Part shown: positions 1 through 13,593 of the stretch, in pieces | Numbering within the stretch: position 1 is the first letter of the stretch | Layout of the letters: every line of letters starts with the position of its first letter | Source: Auanema rhodensis | Lineage: Eukaryota; Nematoda; Chromadorea; Rhabditida; Rhabditidae | Length of the DNA stretch: 64,000 nt | Assembly: GCA_964057225.1 (NCBI GenBank) | Contig: OZ059896.1 | Span: 4,898,001 to 4,962,000 of the forward strand | Direction of reading: 5' to 3' | Translations under genes and position numbers: made by a program | Notes under the pieces: generated by a model | What the model was told of the DNA's origin: nothing | Databases searched by the model: none | The model's input: only the letters and a program-made list of their open reading frames with translations

Positions 1-3000
1 TAATTAGCATAAATTAAAGTTCACGTAAATTTCAAACTCATGGTTACCATGAACCAATATCAATAAAAATTTGTTTTTAGACTAATATGGACATGGAGAA
101 TCTAATTATGAAAACCGCATCTCTTTATCTTTCACGTGAAGCGAGTTACATACCAAGTGCACATCACGTGTACATTTAATTAGCATAAATTAAAGTTCAC
201 GTAAATTTCAAAGTCATGGTTACCATGCACCAATATCAATAAAATTTTGTTTTTAGACTAATATGGACATGGGGAATCTAATTTTGAAAACCGCATCTCT
301 TTATTCTTCACGTGAAGCGAGTTACATACCAAGTGCACATCACGTGTACATTTAATTAGCATAAATTAAAGTTCACGTAAATTTCAAAGTCATGGTTACC
401 ATGCACCAATATCAATGAAATTTTGTTTTTAGACTAATATGGACATGGGGAATCTAATTTTGAAAACCGCATCTCTTTATCTTTCACGTGAAGCGAGTTA
501 CATACCAAGTGCACATCACGTGTACATTTAATTAGCATAAATTAAAGTTCACGTAAACTTCAAACTCATGGTTACCATACACCAATATCAATAAAAATTT
601 GTTTTTAGAGTAATATGGACATGGAGAATCTATTTTTAAAAACCGCATCTCTTTATCTTTCACGTGAATCGAGTTACATACCAAGTGCACATCACGTGTA
701 CATTTAATTAGCATAAATTAAAGTTCACGTAAATTTCAAACTCATGGTTACCATGCACCAATATCAATAAAAATTTGTTTTTAGACTAATATGGACATGG
801 AGAATCTAATTTTGAAAACCGCATCTCTTTATCTTTCACGTGAAGCGAGTTACATACCAAGTGCACATCACGTGTACATTTAATTAGCATAAATTAAAGT
901 TCACGTAAATTTCAAACTCATGGTTACCATGCACCAATATCAATACAATTTTGTTTTTAGACTAATATGGACATGGGGAATCTAATTTTGAAAACCGCAT
1001 CTCTTTATCTTTCACGTGCGAGTTACATACCAAGTGCACATCACGTGTACATTTAATTAGCATAAATTAAAGTTCACTTAAATTTCAAAGTCATGGTTAC
1101 CATGCACCAATATCAATAAAAATTTGTTTTTAGACTAATATGGACATGGGGAATCTAATTTTCAAAACCGCATCTCTTTATCTTTCACGTGAAGCGAGTT
1201 ACATACCAAGTGCACATCACGTGTACATTTAATTAGCATAAATTAAAGTTCACTTAAATTTGAAAGTCATGGTTACCATGCAGCAATATCAATAAAATTT
1301 TGTTTTTAGACTAATATGGACATGGGGAATCTAATTTTGAAAACCGCATCTCTTTATCTTTCACGTGAAGCGAGTTACATACCAAGTGCACATCCCGTGT
1401 ACATTTAATTAGCATAAATTAAAGTTCACGTAAATTTCAAACTCATGGTTACCATGCACCAATATCAATAAAAATTTGTTTTTAGACTAATATGGACATG
1501 GGGAATCTATATTTGAAAAACGCATCTCTTTATCTTTCACGTGAAGCGAGTTACATACCAAGTGCACATCACGTGTACATTTAATTAGCATAAATCAAAG
1601 TTCACGTAAATTTCAAAGTCATGGTTACCATGCACCAATATCAATAAAATTTTGTTTTTAGACTAATATGGACATGGGGAATCTAATTATGAAAACCGCA
1701 TCTCTTTATCTTTCACGTGAAGCGAGTTACATACCAAGTGCACATCACGTGTACATTTAATTAGCATAAATTAAAGTTCACGTAAATTTCAAAGTCATGG
1801 TTACCATGCACCAATATCAATAAAATTTTGTTTTTAGACTAATATGGACATGGGGAATCTAATTTTGAAAACCGCATCTCTTTATTTTTCACGTGAAGCG
1901 AGTTACATACCAAGTGCACATCACGTGTACATTTAATTAGCATAAATTAAAGTTCACGTAAATTTCAAACTCATGGTTACCATACACCAATATCAATAAA
2001 AATTTGTTTTTAGACTAATATGGACATGGAGAATCTAATTTTAAAAACCGCATCTCTTTATCTTTCACGTGAAGCGAGTTACATACCAAGTGCACATCAC
2101 GTGTACATTTAATTAGCATAAATTAAAGTTCACGTAAATTTCAAAGTCATGGTTACCATGCACCAATATCAATAAAATTTTGTTTTTAGACTAATATGGA
2201 CATGGGGAATCTAATTTTGAAAACCGCATCTCTTTATCTTTCACGTGAAGCGAGTTACATACCAAGTGCACATCACGTGTACATTTAATTAGCATAAATT
2301 AAAGTTCACGTAAATTTCAAACTCATGGTTACCATGCACCAATATCAATAAAAATTTGTTTTTAGACTAATATGGACATGGAGAATCTAATTTTGAAAAC
2401 CGCATCTCTTTATCTTTCACGTGAAGCGAGTTACATACCAAGTGCACATCACGTGTACATTTAATTAGCATAAATTAAAGTTCACGTAAATTTCAAACTC
2501 ATGGTTACCATGCACCAATATCAATAAAAATTTGTTTTTAGAGTAATATGGACATGGAGAATCTATTTTTAAAAACCGCATCTCTTTATCTTTCACGTGA
2601 AGCGAGTTACATACCAAGTGCACATCACGTGTACATTTAATTAGCATAAATTAAAGTTCACGTAAATTTCAAAGTCATGGTTACCATGCACCAATATCAA
2701 TAAAATTTTGTTTTTAGACTAATATGGACATGGGGAATCTAATTTTCAAAACCGCATCTCTTTATCTTTCACGTGAAGCGAGTTACATACCAAGTGCACA
2801 TCACGTGTACATTTAATTAGCATACATTAAAGTTCACTTAAATTTGAAAGTCATGGTTACCATGCAGCAATATCAATAAAAATTTGTTTTTAGACTAATA
2901 TGGACATGGGGAATCTATATTTGAAAAACGCATCTCTTTATCTTTCACGTGAAGCGAGTTACATACCAAGTGCACATCACGTGTACATTTAATTAGCATA

Positions 3001-4116
3001 AATTAAAGTTCACGTAAATTTCAAAGTCATGGTTACCATGCACCAATATCAATAAAATTTTGTTTTTAGACTAATATGGACATGGGGAATCTAATTTTGA
3101 AAACCGCATCTCTTTATCTTTCACGTGAAGCGAGTTACATACCAAGTGCACATCACGTGTACATTTAATTAGCATAAATTAAAGTTCACGTAAATTTCAA
3201 ACTCATGGTTACCATGCACCAATATCAATAAAAATTTGTTTTTAGACTAATATGGACATGGAGAATCTAATTTTGAAAACCGCATCTCTTTATCTTTCAC
3301 GTGAAGCGAGTTACATACCAAGTGCACATCACGTGTACATTTAATTAGCATAAATTAAAGTTCACGTAAATTTCAAACTCATGGTTACCATGCACCAATA
3401 TCAATAAAAATTTGTTTTTAGAGTAATATGGACATGGAGAATCTATTTTTAAAAACCGCATCTCTTTATCTTTCACGTGAAGCGAGTTACATACCAAGTG
3501 CACATCACGTGTACATTTAATTAGCATAAATTAAAGTTCACGTAAATTTCAAACTCATGGTTACCATGCACCAATATCAATAAAATTTTGTTTTTAGACT
3601 AATATGGACATGGGGAATCTAATTTTGAAAACCGCATCTCTTTATCTTTCACGTGAAGCGAGTTACATACCAAGTGCACATCCCGTGTACATTTAATTAG
3701 CATAAATTAAAGTTCACGTAAATTTCAAACTCATGGTTACCATGCACCAATATCAATAAAAATTTGTTTTTAGACTAATATGGACATGGGGAATCTAATT
3801 TTGAAAAACGCATCTCATTATCTTTCACGTGAAGCGAGTTACATACCAAGTGCACATCACGTGTACATTTAATTAGCATAAATTAAAGTTCACGTAAATT
3901 TCAAAGTCATGGTTACCATGCACCAATATCAATAAAATTTTGTTTTTAGACTAATATGGACATGGGGAATCTAATTTTGAGAACCGCATCTCTTTATTTT
4001 TCACGTGAAGCGAGTTACATACCAAGTGCACATCACGTGTACATTTAATTAGCATAAATTAAAGTTCACGTAAATTTCAAACTCATGGTTACCATGCACC
4101 AATATCAATAAAAATT

Positions 4117-6653
4117 TGTTTTTAGACTAATATGGACATGGAGAATCTAATTTTAAAAACCGCATCTCTTTATCTTTCACGTGAAGCGAGTTACATACCA
4201 AGTGCACATCACGTGTACATTTAATTAGCATAAATTAAAGTTCACGTAAATTTCAAACTCATGGTTACCATGCACCAATATCAATAAAATTTTGTTTTTA
4301 GACTAATATGGACATGGGGAATCTAATTTTGAAAACCGCATCTCTTTATCTTTCACGTGAAGCGAGTTACATACCAAGTGCACATCACGTGTACATTTAA
4401 TTAGCATAAATTAAAGTTCACGTAAATTTCAAACTCATGGTTACCATGCACCAATATCAATAAAAATTTGTTTTTAGACTAATATGGACATGGAGAATCT
4501 AATTTTAAAAACCGCATCTCTTTATCTTTCACGTGAAGCGAGTTACATACCAAGTGCACATCACGTGTACATTTAATTAGCATAAATTAAAGTTCACGTA
4601 AATTTCAAACTCATGGTTACCATGCACCAATATCAATAAAAATTTGTTTTTAGACTAATATGGACATGGAGAATCTATTTTTAAAAACCGCATCTCTTTA
4701 TCTTTCACGTGAAGCGAGTTACATACCAAGTGCACATCACGTGTACATTTAATTAGCATAAATTAAAGTTCACGTAAATTTCAAACTCATGGTTACCATG
4801 CACCAATATCAATAAAAATTTGTTTTTAGACTAATATGGACATGGAGAATCTAATTTTAAAAACCGCATCTCTTTATCTTTCACGTGAAGCGAGTTACAT
4901 ACCAAGTGCACATCACGTGTACATTTAATTAGCATAAATTAAAGTTCACGTAAATTTCAAACTCATGGTTACCATGCACCAATATCAATAAAATTTTGTT
5001 TTTAGACTAATATGGACATGGGGAATCTAATTTTGAAAACCGCATCTCTTTATCTTTCACGTGAAGCGAGTTACATACCAAGTGCACATCACGTGTACAT
5101 TTAATTAGCATAAATTAAAGTTCACGTAAATTTCAAACTCATGGTTACCATGCACCAATATCAATAAAAATTTGTTTTTAGACTAATATGGACATGGAGA
5201 ATCTAATTTTAAAAACCGCATCTCTTTATCTTTCACGTGAAGCGAGTTACATACCAAGTGCACATCACGTGTACATTTAATTAGCATAAATTAAAGTTCA
5301 CGTAAATTTCAAACTCATGGTTACCATGCACCAATATCAATAAAAATTTGTTTTTAGACTAATATGGACATGGAGAATCTATTTTTAAAAACCGCATCTC
5401 TTTATCTTTCACGTGAAGCGAGTTACATACCAAGTGCACATCACGTGTACATTTAATTAGCATAAATTAAAGTTCACGTAAATTTCAAACTCATGGTTAC
5501 CATGCACCAATATCAATAAAAATTTGTTTTTAGACTAATATGGACATGGAGAATCTAATTTTGAAAACCGCATCTCTTTATCTTTCACGTGAAGCGAGTT
5601 ACATACCAAGTGCACATCACGTGTACATTTAATTAGCATAAATTAAAGTTCACGTAAATTTCAAAGTCATGGTTACCATGCACCAATATCAATAAAATTT
5701 TGTTTTTAGACTAATATGGACATGAGGAATCTAATTTTGAAAACCGCATCTCTTTATCTTTCACGTGAAGCGAGTTACATACTAAGTGCACATCACATGT
5801 ACATTTAATTAGCATAAATTAAAGTTCACGTAAATTTCAAACTCATGGTTACCATGCACCAATATCAATAAAAATTTGTTTTTAGACTAATATGGACATG
5901 GAGAATCTAATTTTGAAAACCGCATCTCTTTATCTTTCACGTGAAGCGAGTTACATACCAAGTGCACATCACGTGTACATTTAATTAGCATAAATTAAAG
6001 TTCACGTAAATTTCAAACTCATGGTTACCATGCACCAATATCAATAAAAATTTGTTTTTAGACTAATATGGACATGGAGAATCTATTTTTAAAAACCGCA
6101 TCTCTTTATCTTTCACGTGAAGCGAGTTACATACCAAGTGCACATCACGTGTACATTTAATTAGCATAAATTAAAGTTCACGTAAATTTCAAACTCATGG
6201 TTACCATGCACCAATATCAATAAAAATTTGTTTTTAGACTAATATGGACATGGGGAATCTAATTTTGAAAACCGCATCTCTTTATCTTCCACGTGAAGCG
6301 AGTTACATACCAAGTGCACATCAAGTGTACATTTAATTAGCATAAATTAAAGTTCACGTAATTTTCAAAGTCATGGTTACCATGCACCAATATCAATAAA
6401 ATTTTGTTTTTAGACTAATATGGACATGGGGAATCTAATTTTGAAAACCGCATCTCTTTATCTTCCACGTGAAGCGAGTTACATACCAAGTGCACATCAA
6501 GTGTACATTTAATTAGCATAAATTAAAGTTCACGTAAATTTCAAAGTCATGGTTACCATGCACCAATATCAATAAAATTTTGTTTTTAGACTAATATGGA
6601 CATGGGGAATCTAATTTTGAAAACCGCATCTCTTTATCTTTCACGTGAAGCGA
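4117..6653 (-). repeat. 21-monomer (3,694-bp lag) duplication, minus copy 1
   Basis: Marker variants of this stretch, such as catgaggaatc at 5721 with catactaagtg and catcacatgtac just after it, recur 3,694 bp further on at 9415. The lag is 21 x 176 minus 2, and the two missing bases are single-T deletions in catctcttatc near 7161 and 7687. The same pair of copies exists in plus orientation across the palindrome. The ends are approximate because they are set by where the variant patterns diverge. Confidence 0.75.
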
Positions 6654-7810
6654 GTTACATACCAAGTGCACATCACGTGTACATTTAATTAGCATAAATT
6701 AAAGTTCACGTAAATTTCAAACTCATGGTTACCATGCACCAATATCAATAAAAAATTGTTTTTAGACTAATATGGACATGGAGAATCTAATTTTGAAAAC
6801 CGCATCTCTTTATCTTTCACGTGAAGCGAGTTACATACCAAGTGCACATCACGTGTACATTTAATTAGCATAAATTAAAGTTCACGTAAATTTCAAACTC
6901 ATGGTTACCATGCACCAATATCAATAAAAATTTGTTTTTAGACTAATATGGACATGGAGAATCTATTTTTAAAAACCGCATCTCTTTATCTTTCACGTGA
7001 AGCGAGTTACATACCAAGTGCACATCACGTGTACATTTAATTAGCATAAATTAAAGTTCACGTAAATTTCAAACTCATGGTTACCATGCACCAATATCAA
7101 TAAAAATTTGTTTTTAGACTAATATGGACATGGGGAATCTAATTTTGAAAACCGCATCTCTTATCTTCCACGTGAAGCGAGTTACATATCAAGTGCACAT
7201 CACGTGTACATTTAATTAGCATAAATTAAAGTTCACGTAATTTTCAAAGTCATGGTTACCATGAACCAATATCAATGAATATTTGTTTTTTGACTAATAT
7301 GGACATGGGGAATCTAATTTTGAAAACCGCATCTATTTATCTTTCACGCGAAGCGAGTTACATACCAAGTGCACATCACGTGTACATTTAATTAGCATAA
7401 AGTAAAGTTCACGTAAATTTCAAACTCATGGTTACCATGCACCAATATCAATAAAAATTTGTTTTTAGACTAATATGGACATGGAGAATCTAATTTTGAA
7501 AACCGCATCTCTTTATCTTTCACGTGAAGCGAGTTACATACCAAGTGCACATCACGTGTACTTTTAATTAGCATAAATTAAAGTTCACGTAAATTTCAAA
7601 CTCATGGTTACCATGCACCAATATCAATAAAAATTTGTTTTTAGACTAATATGGACATGGGGAATCTAATTTTGAGAACCGCATCTCTTATCTTCCACGT
7701 GAAGCGAGTTACATACCAAGTGCACATCACGTGTACATTTAATTAGCATAAATTAAAGTTCACGTAAATTTCAAAGTCATGGTTACCATGCACCAATATC
7801 AATAAAATTT
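6654..7810 (-). repeat. Variant-rich monomers between the 21-mer copies (minus arm)
   Basis: This stretch contains the only single-base length variants of the left arm: catctcttatc instead of catctctttatc, near 7161 and 7687. It also has private substitutions: ataaaaaattg (6749), catgaaccaatatcaatgaa with gttttttgac (7261-7300), cacgcgaag (7345) and gtacttttaatt (7558). All of them reappear, complemented, at the mirror positions in 12437-13593, which is strong evidence for the palindrome. Confidence 0.8.
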
Positions 7811-9898
7811 TGTTTTTAGACTAATATGGACATGGAGAATCTAATTTTAAAAACCGCATCTCTTTATCTTTCACGTGAAGCGAGTTACATACCAAGTGCA
7901 CATCACGTGTACATTTAATTAGCATAAATTAAAGTTCACGTAAATTTCAAACTCATGGTTACCATGCACCAATATCAATAAAATTTTGTTTTTAGACTAA
8001 TATGGACATGGGGAATCTAATTTTGAAAACCGCATCTCTTTATCTTTCACGTGAAGCGAGTTACATACCAAGTGCACATCACGTGTACATTTAATTAGCA
8101 TAAATTAAAGTTCACGTAAATTTCAAACTCATGGTTACCATGCACCAATATCAATAAAAATTTGTTTTTAGACTAATATGGACATGGAGAATCTAATTTT
8201 AAAAACCGCATCTCTTTATCTTTCACGTGAAGCGAGTTACATACCAAGTGCACATCACGTGTACATTTAATTAGCATAAATTAAAGTTCACGTAAATTTC
8301 AAACTCATGGTTACCATGCACCAATATCAATAAAAATTTGTTTTTAGACTAATATGGACATGGAGAATCTATTTTTAAAAACCGCATCTCTTTATCTTTC
8401 ACGTGAAGCGAGTTACATACCAAGTGCACATCACGTGTACATTTAATTAGCATAAATTAAAGTTCACGTAAATTTCAAACTCATGGTTACCATGCACCAA
8501 TATCAATAAAAATTTGTTTTTAGACTAATATGGACATGGAGAATCTAATTTTAAAAACCGCATCTCTTTATCTTTCACGTGAAGCGAGTTACATACCAAG
8601 TGCACATCACGTGTACATTTAATTAGCATAAATTAAAGTTCACGTAAATTTCAAACTCATGGTTACCATGCACCAATATCAATAAAATTTTGTTTTTAGA
8701 CTAATATGGACATGGGGAATCTAATTTTGAAAACCGCATCTCTTTATCTTTCACGTGAAGCGAGTTACATACCAAGTGCACATCACGTGTACATTTAATT
8801 AGCATAAATTAAAGTTCACGTAAATTTCAAACTCATGGTTACCATGCACCAATATCAATAAAAATTTGTTTTTAGACTAATATGGACATGGAGAATCTAA
8901 TTTTAAAAACCGCATCTCTTTATCTTTCACGTGAAGCGAGTTACATACCAAGTGCACATCACGTGTACATTTAATTAGCATAAATTAAAGTTCACGTAAA
9001 TTTCAAACTCATGGTTACCATGCACCAATATCAATAAAAATTTGTTTTTAGACTAATATGGACATGGAGAATCTATTTTTAAAACCCGCATCTCTTTATC
9101 TTTCACGTGAAGCAAGTTACATACCAAGTGCACATCACGTGTACATTTAATTAGCATAAATTAAAGTTCACGTAAATTTCAAACTCATGGTTACCATGCA
9201 CCAATATCAATAAAAATTTGTTTTTAGACTAATATGGACATGGAGAATCTAATTTTGAAAACCGCATCTCTTTATCTTTCACGTGAAGCGAGTTACATAC
9301 CAAGTGCACATCACGTGTACATTTAATTAGCATAAATTAAAGTTCACGTAAATTTCAAAGTCATGGTTACCATGCACCAATATCAATAAAATTTTGTTTT
9401 TAGACTAATATGGACATGAGGAATCTAATTTTGAAAACCGCATCTCTTTATCTTTCACGTGAAGCGAGTTACATACTAAGTGCACATCACATGTACATTT
9501 AATTAGCATAAATTAAAGTTCACGTAAATTTCAAACTCATGGTTACCATGCACCAATATCAATAAAAATTTGTTTTTAGACTAATATGGACATGGAGAAT
9601 CTAATTTTGAAAACCGCATCTCTTTATCTTTCACGTGAAGCGAGTTACATACCAAGTGCACATCACGTGTACATTTAATTAGCATAAATTAAAGTTCACG
9701 TAAATTTCAAACTCATGGTTACCATGCACCAATATCAATAAAAATTTGTTTTTAGACTAATATGGACATGGAGAATCTATTTTTAAAAACCGCATCTCTT
9801 TATCTTTCACGTGAAGCGAGTTACATACCAAGTGCACATCACGTGTACATTTAATTAGCATAAATTAAAGTTCACGTAAATTTCAAACTCATGGTTAC
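7811..9898 (-). repeat. 21-monomer duplication, minus copy 2, truncated at the switch
   Basis: Second minus copy of the pattern starting at 4117, with catgaggaatc at 9415 and catcacatgtac soon after. It stops at the orientation switch, so about 450 bp present in the first copy (and in both plus copies) are missing. A few bases differ from the mirror copy, for example aaaacccgc at 9081 and gaagcaagt at 9110, which have no counterpart near 11135-11165. Confidence 0.75.
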
Positions 9899-9905
9899 CT
9901 CGCTT
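9899..9905. other. Orientation switch 1 (minus to plus)
   Basis: The minus-strand text reads atggttacc up to 9899 and should continue with atg. Instead tcgcttcacgtg follows, the plus-strand text of monomer position 45 onward. The c at 9899 fits both sides, so there is 1 nt of microhomology. On the left the break falls inside the catggttaccatg dyad (monomer position 139-140). On the right it falls 2-3 bp before TTCACGTGAA. The 7 bases ctcgctt here are the inverted copy of aagcgag at switch 2. Confidence 0.93.
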
Positions 9906-10347
9906 CACGTGAAAGATAAAGAGATGCGGTTTTCAAAATTAGATTCCCCATGTCCATATTAGTCTAAAAACAAAATTTTATTGATATTGGTGCATGGTAA
10001 CCATGACTTTGAAATTTACGTGAACTTTAATTTATGCTAATTAAATGTACACTTGATGTGCACTTGGTATGTAACTCGCTTCACGTGGAAGATAAAGAGA
10101 TGCGGTTTTCAAAATTAGATTCCCCATGTCCATATTAGTCTAAAAACAAAATTTTATTGATATTGGTGCATGGTAACCATGACTTTGAAAATTACGTGAA
10201 CTTTAATTTATGCTAATTAAATGTACACTTGATGTGCACTTGGTATGTAACTCGCTTCACGTGGAAGATAAAGAGATGCGGTTTTCAAAATTAGATTCCC
10301 CATGTCCATATTAGTCTAAAAACAAATTTTTATTGATATTGGTGCAT
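9900..10347 (+). repeat. 448-bp spacer of palindrome 1
   Basis: About 2.5 plus-oriented monomers lying between the two mirrored arms. They carry tacacttgatg and cacgtggaag variants and match 13594-14041, 3,694 bp downstream. So the spacer is ordinary array sequence from the 21-mer unit, not foreign DNA. Its counterpart is missing from the end of the left arm. Confidence 0.85.
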
Positions 10348-11160
10348 GGTAACCATGAGTTTGAAATTTACGTGAACTTTAATTTATGCTAATTAAATGT
10401 ACACGTGATGTGCACTTGGTATGTAACTCGCTTCACGTGAAAGATAAAGAGATGCGGTTTTTAAAAATAGATTCTCCATGTCCATATTAGTCTAAAAACA
10501 AATTTTTATTGATATTGGTGCATGGTAACCATGAGTTTGAAATTTACGTGAACTTTAATTTATGCTAATTAAATGTACACGTGATGTGCACTTGGTATGT
10601 AACTCGCTTCACGTGAAAGATAAAGAGATGCGGTTTTCAAAATTAGATTCTCCATGTCCATATTAGTCTAAAAACAAATTTTTATTGATATTGGTGCATG
10701 GTAACCATGAGTTTGAAATTTACGTGAACTTTAATTTATGCTAATTAAATGTACATGTGATGTGCACTTAGTATGTAACTCGCTTCACGTGAAAGATAAA
10801 GAGATGCGGTTTTCAAAATTAGATTCCTCATGTCCATATTAGTCTAAAAACAAAATTTTATTGATATTGGTGCATGGTAACCATGACTTTGAAATTTACG
10901 TGAACTTTAATTTATGCTAATTAAATGTACACGTGATGTGCACTTGGTATGTAACTCGCTTCACGTGAAAGATAAAGAGATGCGGTTTTCAAAATTAGAT
11001 TCTCCATGTCCATATTAGTCTAAAAACAAATTTTTATTGATATTGGTGCATGGTAACCATGAGTTTGAAATTTACGTGAACTTTAATTTATGCTAATTAA
11101 ATGTACACGTGATGTGCACTTGGTATGTAACTCGCTTCACGTGAAAGATAAAGAGATGCG

Positions 11161-12436
11161 GTTTTTAAAAATAGATTCTCCATGTCCATATTAGTCTAAA
11201 AACAAATTTTTATTGATATTGGTGCATGGTAACCATGAGTTTGAAATTTACGTGAACTTTAATTTATGCTAATTAAATGTACACGTGATGTGCACTTGGT
11301 ATGTAACTCGCTTCACGTGAAAGATAAAGAGATGCGGTTTTTAAAATTAGATTCTCCATGTCCATATTAGTCTAAAAACAAATTTTTATTGATATTGGTG
11401 CATGGTAACCATGAGTTTGAAATTTACGTGAACTTTAATTTATGCTAATTAAATGTACACGTGATGTGCACTTGGTATGTAACTCGCTTCACGTGAAAGA
11501 TAAAGAGATGCGGTTTTCAAAATTAGATTCCCCATGTCCATATTAGTCTAAAAACAAAATTTTATTGATATTGGTGCATGGTAACCATGAGTTTGAAATT
11601 TACGTGAACTTTAATTTATGCTAATTAAATGTACACGTGATGTGCACTTGGTATGTAACTCGCTTCACGTGAAAGATAAAGAGATGCGGTTTTTAAAATT
11701 AGATTCTCCATGTCCATATTAGTCTAAAAACAAATTTTTATTGATATTGGTGCATGGTAACCATGAGTTTGAAATTTACGTGAACTTTAATTTATGCTAA
11801 TTAAATGTACACGTGATGTGCACTTGGTATGTAACTCGCTTCACGTGAAAGATAAAGAGATGCGGTTTTTAAAAATAGATTCTCCATGTCCATATTAGTC
11901 TAAAAACAAATTTTTATTGATATTGGTGCATGGTAACCATGAGTTTGAAATTTACGTGAACTTTAATTTATGCTAATTAAATGTACACGTGATGTGCACT
12001 TGGTATGTAACTCGCTTCACGTGAAAGATAAAGAGATGCGGTTTTTAAAATTAGATTCTCCATGTCCATATTAGTCTAAAAACAAATTTTTATTGATATT
12101 GGTGCATGGTAACCATGAGTTTGAAATTTACGTGAACTTTAATTTATGCTAATTAAATGTACACGTGATGTGCACTTGGTATGTAACTCGCTTCACGTGA
12201 AAGATAAAGAGATGCGGTTTTCAAAATTAGATTCCCCATGTCCATATTAGTCTAAAAACAAAATTTTATTGATATTGGTGCATGGTAACCATGAGTTTGA
12301 AATTTACGTGAACTTTAATTTATGCTAATTAAATGTACACGTGATGTGCACTTGGTATGTAACTCGCTTCACGTGAAAGATAAAGAGATGCGGTTTTTAA
12401 AATTAGATTCTCCATGTCCATATTAGTCTAAAAACA
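11161..12436 (+). repeat. 4-monomer (704-bp) sub-repeat
   Basis: Four successive monomers read gtttttaaaaatag, gtttttaaaattag, gttttcaaaattag with gattcccc, then gtttttaaaattag. The series starts again at 11865, exactly 704 bp later, and runs until ~12436. The same structure occurs at 14855-16130 and, inverted, in the left arm. This is a small HOR nested in the 21-monomer unit. Confidence 0.75.
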
Positions 12437-13593
12437 AAATTTTATTGATATTGGTGCATGGTAACCATGACTTTGAAATTTACGTGAACTTTAATTTATG
12501 CTAATTAAATGTACACGTGATGTGCACTTGGTATGTAACTCGCTTCACGTGGAAGATAAGAGATGCGGTTCTCAAAATTAGATTCCCCATGTCCATATTA
12601 GTCTAAAAACAAATTTTTATTGATATTGGTGCATGGTAACCATGAGTTTGAAATTTACGTGAACTTTAATTTATGCTAATTAAAAGTACACGTGATGTGC
12701 ACTTGGTATGTAACTCGCTTCACGTGAAAGATAAAGAGATGCGGTTTTCAAAATTAGATTCTCCATGTCCATATTAGTCTAAAAACAAATTTTTATTGAT
12801 ATTGGTGCATGGTAACCATGAGTTTGAAATTTACGTGAACTTTACTTTATGCTAATTAAATGTACACGTGATGTGCACTTGGTATGTAACTCGCTTCGCG
12901 TGAAAGATAAATAGATGCGGTTTTCAAAATTAGATTCCCCATGTCCATATTAGTCAAAAAACAAATATTCATTGATATTGGTTCATGGTAACCATGACTT
13001 TGAAAATTACGTGAACTTTAATTTATGCTAATTAAATGTACACGTGATGTGCACTTGATATGTAACTCGCTTCACGTGGAAGATAAGAGATGCGGTTTTC
13101 AAAATTAGATTCCCCATGTCCATATTAGTCTAAAAACAAATTTTTATTGATATTGGTGCATGGTAACCATGAGTTTGAAATTTACGTGAACTTTAATTTA
13201 TGCTAATTAAATGTACACGTGATGTGCACTTGGTATGTAACTCGCTTCACGTGAAAGATAAAGAGATGCGGTTTTTAAAAATAGATTCTCCATGTCCATA
13301 TTAGTCTAAAAACAAATTTTTATTGATATTGGTGCATGGTAACCATGAGTTTGAAATTTACGTGAACTTTAATTTATGCTAATTAAATGTACACGTGATG
13401 TGCACTTGGTATGTAACTCGCTTCACGTGAAAGATAAAGAGATGCGGTTTTCAAAATTAGATTCTCCATGTCCATATTAGTCTAAAAACAATTTTTTATT
13501 GATATTGGTGCATGGTAACCATGAGTTTGAAATTTACGTGAACTTTAATTTATGCTAATTAAATGTACACGTGATGTGCACTTGGTATGTAAC
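12437..13593 (+). repeat. Variant-rich monomers with 1-bp deletions (plus arm)
   Basis: Two monomers read gataagagatg rather than gataaagagatg (near 12558 and 13086) and are therefore 175 bp. Private variants include ggttctcaaaatt, aattaaaagtac (12681), cttcgcgtgaaagataaata (12894), caaatattcattg (12961) and caattttttattg (13489). Each pairs with a complement in 6654-7810. Confidence 0.8.

Larger units (their letters stand above)
1..9898 (-). repeat. Minus-oriented array block; left arm of palindrome 1
   Basis: About 56 class 1 monomers in minus orientation. The block is the near-exact reverse complement of 10349-20422. From 1011 inwards, mirrored positions sum to 20247: catcccgtgt at 1391 and 3679 pairs with acacgggatg at 18847 and 16559, the 3-bp-deleted ttcacgtgcg at 1011 pairs with cgcacgtgaa at 19227, and catgaggaatc at 5721 and 9415 pairs with its complement at 14521 and 10827. 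Between 1 and ~310 the sum is 20423, so one extra monomer sits in the right arm. The arm runs off the window edge. Confidence 0.9.
9900..12436 (+). repeat. 21-monomer duplication, plus copy 1
   Basis: Matches 13594-16130 variant for variant at a lag of 3,694 bp. Examples: ctcatg at 10827 and 14521, catgtgatgtgcacttag at 10752 and 14447, and alternating gtttttaaaaatag and gtttttaaaattag monomers. The two copies diverge at about 12436, where this one continues with caaaattttattg and gactttg while the other has caaatttttattg and gagtttg. Confidence 0.8.

Noticed and set aside
9899-9905. 7-bp ctcgctt/aagcgag at the two switches as a transposon target-site duplication
   Set aside because: The copies are inverted, and the DNA between them is the satellite itself. 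A staggered-break inversion explains them better.
9900-10347. Palindrome spacer as an inserted mobile element
   Set aside because: It is ordinary array sequence in plus orientation, matching 13594-14041; no terminal repeats or coding sequence.
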